From Alkalimonas delamerensis (GTDB lineage: Bacteria; Pseudomonadota; Gammaproteobacteria; Enterobacterales; Alteromonadaceae), in the NCBI RefSeq assembly GCF_030717955.1, contig NZ_JAUZVY010000004.1:124001-188000 (forward strand): a stretch of DNA of 64,000 nucleotides, written 5' to 3'. The notes beneath the pieces were generated by a model. The model ran no database searches and had not been told where the DNA came from. It saw only the letters and a program-made list of their open reading frames with translations. Positions 61,876 through 64,000 of the stretch are shown one piece after another. Positions within the stretch are counted from its first letter, which is position 1. Each line of letters begins with the position of its first letter. Made by a program: the position numbers and the translations under genes.

Positions 61876-63474
61876 TTAGTTGCGCTGCTGATCCTGCTCT
61901 TTTAAATAGTCATCGTAGCTGCCAGCAAAGTTGCGAATGCCATCGGCGGTGATTTCGATAATGCGGGTCGCCAGCGAGGACACAAACTCCCGGTCATGAC
62001 TGACAAAAATCAGCGTGCCCGGATAGTCCAGCAGCGCCTGGTTCAGCGATTCAATCGACTCCATATCCAGGTGGTTGGTCGGCTCGTCCATCAACAGCAC
62101 ATTCGGCCGTTGCAGCATCAGCTTGCCAAAGATCATCCGGCCCTTTTCACCACCGGACAAAGCGGTTACCGGTTTTAAGATGTCGTCTTTGGAAAAAAGC
62201 ATCCGGCCAAGCACGGCTCTGACCGCCTGCTCATCTTGCTGCGGTTGCTTCCACTGCAGCATCCAGTCAAACACCGACATTTTTTGCTGGAACAAATAGG
62301 CGTGATCCTGAGCGTAATAGCCGATTTCGGCATTTTCCGACCATTTCACCAGGCCAGAGTCGACCGGGTATTCGTTCATCAAGCACTTGAGCAAGGTGGT
62401 TTTACCGATGCCGTTGGCACCAATCACCGCGACTTTTTCGCCCACTTCAATCAGTGCCGAGACGCCTTTTAATACCGGCAGCTCATCGAAGCTTTTCTTC
62501 ACATCCTGCAGCTCCAGCGCCAACCGGTACAGCTGCTTGTGCTGCTCGAAGCGGATAAATGGATTAACCCGGCTGGAGGCTTTGACTTCCGACAACTGAA
62601 TTTTTTCAATCTGTTTGGCACGCGACGTGGCCTGCTTGGCTTTGGAAGCATTGGCCGAGAAACGACTGACAAAGCTTTGCAGCTCGGCAATTTGCTCTTT
62701 TTTCTTGGCATTTTCGTTCAGCAGCTGCTCTCGGGCCTGGGTGGCGGCAAACATGTACTGATCGTAATTGCCAGGATACAGCCGGAGCTCGCCGTAATCG
62801 ATATCGGCCATATGGGTGCAGACCCGGTTTAAGAAATGCCGGTCGTGCGAAATGATCACCATGGTGCTGTTGCGTTCGGCCAGCACGTTTTCCAGCCAGC
62901 GAATGGTGTGAATGTCCAGATTGTTGGTGGGTTCGTCCAGCAGCATGATATCCGGATCGGAGAACAGCACCTGCGCCAACAGTACCCGCAGCTTTAAGCC
63001 CGGTGCCAGCGTCGACATTAAGTCAAAGTGCTGTTCCACCGGAATCCCCACACCAATCAGCAATTCGCCGGCACGGGCTTCGGCAGTGTACCCATCCATT
63101 TCACCAAACTGCACTTCCAGATCGGCTACCCGCATGCCGTCTTCTTCGCTCATCTCGGCACTGCCGTAGATGCGATCACGCTCGGCTTTCACCTGCCACA
63201 GTTCTTCATGGCCCATAATCACCGTATCAACAATGCTGTACTGTTCGTAGGCGAATTGATCCTGGCGCAATTTACCAACCCGCACATTCGGCTCAACCGA
63301 CACATTGCCGCTGGAAGGCTCCTGCTCACCGCTTAAAATCTTCATAAAGGTCGACTTACCACAGCCATTGGCCCCGATCAGGCCGTAACGGTTGCCCTGG
63401 CCAAACTTGACGGAAATGTTTTCAAACAGTGGTTTGGAGCCAAACTGCATGGTGATATTGGCGGCAGAAATCAT
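61876..63474 (-). CDS. ybiT: ABC-F family ATPase YbiT
   Basis: The 532-residue soluble protein has two ABC domains. The first includes NITMQFGSKPLFENISVKFG, GANGCGKST and LLDEPTNNLD; the second has GANGIGKTT, LSGGEKGRM and LMDEPTNHLD. The Lys/Arg-rich linker (KKKEQIAELQSFVSRFSANA, then RAKQIEKIQ) is characteristic. It follows E. coli YbiT closely. ABC-F factors bind the ribosomal E site and ease stalled translation. I start at ATG 63474 by alignment; ten more codons upstream are open but unsupported. Confidence 0.95.
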   Translation of the reverse strand: MISAANITMQFGSKPLFENISVKFGQGNRYGLIGANGCGKSTFMKILSGEQEPSSGNVSVEPNVRVGKLRQDQFAYEQYSIVDTVIMGHEELWQVKAERDRIYGSAEMSEEDGMRVADLEVQFGEMDGYTAEARAGELLIGVGIPVEQHFDLMSTLAPGLKLRVLLAQVLFSDPDIMLLDEPTNNLDIHTIRWLENVLAERNSTMVIISHDRHFLNRVCTHMADIDYGELRLYPGNYDQYMFAATQAREQLLNENAKKKEQIAELQSFVSRFSANASKAKQATSRAKQIEKIQLSEVKASSRVNPFIRFEQHKQLYRLALELQDVKKSFDELPVLKGVSALIEVGEKVAVIGANGIGKTTLLKCLMNEYPVDSGLVKWSENAEIGYYAQDHAYLFQQKMSVFDWMLQWKQPQQDEQAVRAVLGRMLFSKDDILKPVTALSGGEKGRMIFGKLMLQRPNVLLMDEPTNHLDMESIESLNQALLDYPGTLIFVSHDREFVSSLATRIIEITADGIRNFAGSYDDYLKEQDQQRN

Positions 63475-63502
63475 GCGTTCTCGTTTCTCAGTAAATTGCA
63501 GC

Positions 63503-63535
63503 AAAAAGGGGCGCTAATCTACGCGAGTTAGCGCC
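63503..63535 (-). terminator. Terminator of the right-edge gene
   Basis: GGCGCTAA/TTAGCGCC with a 10-base loop, followed on the minus strand by CCTTTTT, 54 bp after the stop of the partial gene and before ybiT. Confidence 0.75.
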
Positions 63536-63588
63536 GTTGTGCAATCTTCTGTTCAAAAAAGGTGCCGCTAAAAAAGCTAGGGCATACC

Positions 63589-64000
63589 TTAGTCATGCCC
63601 CCAAGGTGCCGGCGGTAACTCAGCAAGCGGCTGGGTTAAATCAAAATCGATGCGCCAGCTCCAGTTGTCACCACGCACGGTGCCGTAGGTGTAACGCACC
63701 CCTGGTTCAATTTCGATGCGCCAGCCGCGAAAATAGCCGGACTCCTCGGTACGTGGGATGGATTGAAATTGCTGGGTGATGTCAGAGCCTTCGCCAACCG
63801 TGAAGCCGCCATACATGGTAGTGGTGTCATCACTGCCATCAGCCTTGCGATGATCATGGCGCAGCTCCAGGCCATCGGCATGACGACTGATGATCCAGGT
63901 GCGGGAGCGATCCCAGCTTTGCGTGGCTTCTTGCTCGATATGAAACGGTAATTTTAGCTGTTCATTACTGCACTGCCGAAAGTGCACGATCAACAGCTCG
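63589..64000 (-). CDS. Secreted protein of unknown function, partial; paralogue of the 28.6-kb gene
   Basis: The frame runs off the right edge, so the N-terminus is missing; the residues ahead of MIVHFRQCS (ELL) are still homologous. It matches the 28.6-kb protein landmark by landmark: LIVHFRQCSNEQL, LPFHIE, WDRSRTW, LELRHDHR, TMYGGFTV, GWRIEIEPGVRYTYGT, WSWRIDFDL and the ending PPAPWGHD. By eye roughly half of residues agree. I do not know the family; a signal peptide is expected outside the window. Confidence 0.78.
   Translation of the reverse strand, partial: ELLIVHFRQCSNEQLKLPFHIEQEATQSWDRSRTWIISRHADGLELRHDHRKADGSDDTTTMYGGFTVGEGSDITQQFQSIPRTEESGYFRGWRIEIEPGVRYTYGTVRGDNWSWRIDFDLTQPLAELPPAPWGHD

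Overview
The window reads as chromosome of a gammaproteobacterium, most likely an Alteromonadales member of the Rheinheimera/Alishewanella/Alkalimonas kind. The reasons are the aspS-yebC-ruvCAB-tolQRAB-pal-cpoB order followed by a tRNA-Lys array and nadA, two large TonB-dependent receptors, a Shewanella-style N-acetylgalactosamine locus and many c-di-GMP and chemotaxis proteins. The genus is inference. I see no prophage, integrase, insertion sequence, CRISPR array or rRNA.

Layout. 0-3.2 kb: end of an unknown gene and a hybrid sensor kinase. 3.2-14.5 kb: an aga locus for N-acetylgalactosamine (transporter, deacetylase, ROK kinase, AgaS, AgaZ, a Tat-exported GH109 glycosidase and a DeoR regulator on the minus strand; a TonB receptor divergent on the plus strand). 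14.7-18.3 kb: three overlapping genes joining a YfiN-like diguanylate cyclase, a TonB-type receptor and a YfiR-like periplasmic protein. 18.4-22.7 kb: an ABC exporter operon (ATPase, FtsX permease, adaptor). 22.9-26.2 kb: a DksA-type protein and a sulfide/persulfide cluster (metallo-beta-lactamase-fold dioxygenase, TauE, rhodanese, split YeeE/YedE). 26.3-33 kb: CDF transporter, porin, secreted unknown, yeast-type cytosine deaminase, periplasmic binding protein, chemotaxis receptor and a conserved unknown.

33-41.3 kb is the least orderly part. hemN is followed by a lipoprotein gene lying between an intact and a broken copy of the hemN 5' region; then come a LytS/LytT-type two-component pair with a membrane-anchored unknown, a MocR remnant, a phzF-like gene with an amber codon just inside its expected start, and a DUF418 membrane protein. 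41.5-53.4 kb is housekeeping: tRNA-Ser, nadA, three tRNA-Lys, cpoB-pal-tolBARQ, ruvBAC, yebC and aspS. ybgC is missing from between ruvB and tolQ; that gap carries a promoter-to-terminator unit on the other strand that looks like a small RNA gene.

53.4-64 kb: a DUF72 protein, a methyltransferase, an amidoligase/class I glutamine amidotransferase gene pair of unknown product, threonine aldolase, an old yellow enzyme, an MHYT-PAS-GGDEF-EAL protein, the ABC-F ATPase YbiT, and at the right edge a partial paralogue of the secreted unknown near 28.6 kb.

Starts were reassigned where a Shine-Dalgarno site or family alignment favoured an internal codon. All functions come from reading motifs by eye; no database search was run.
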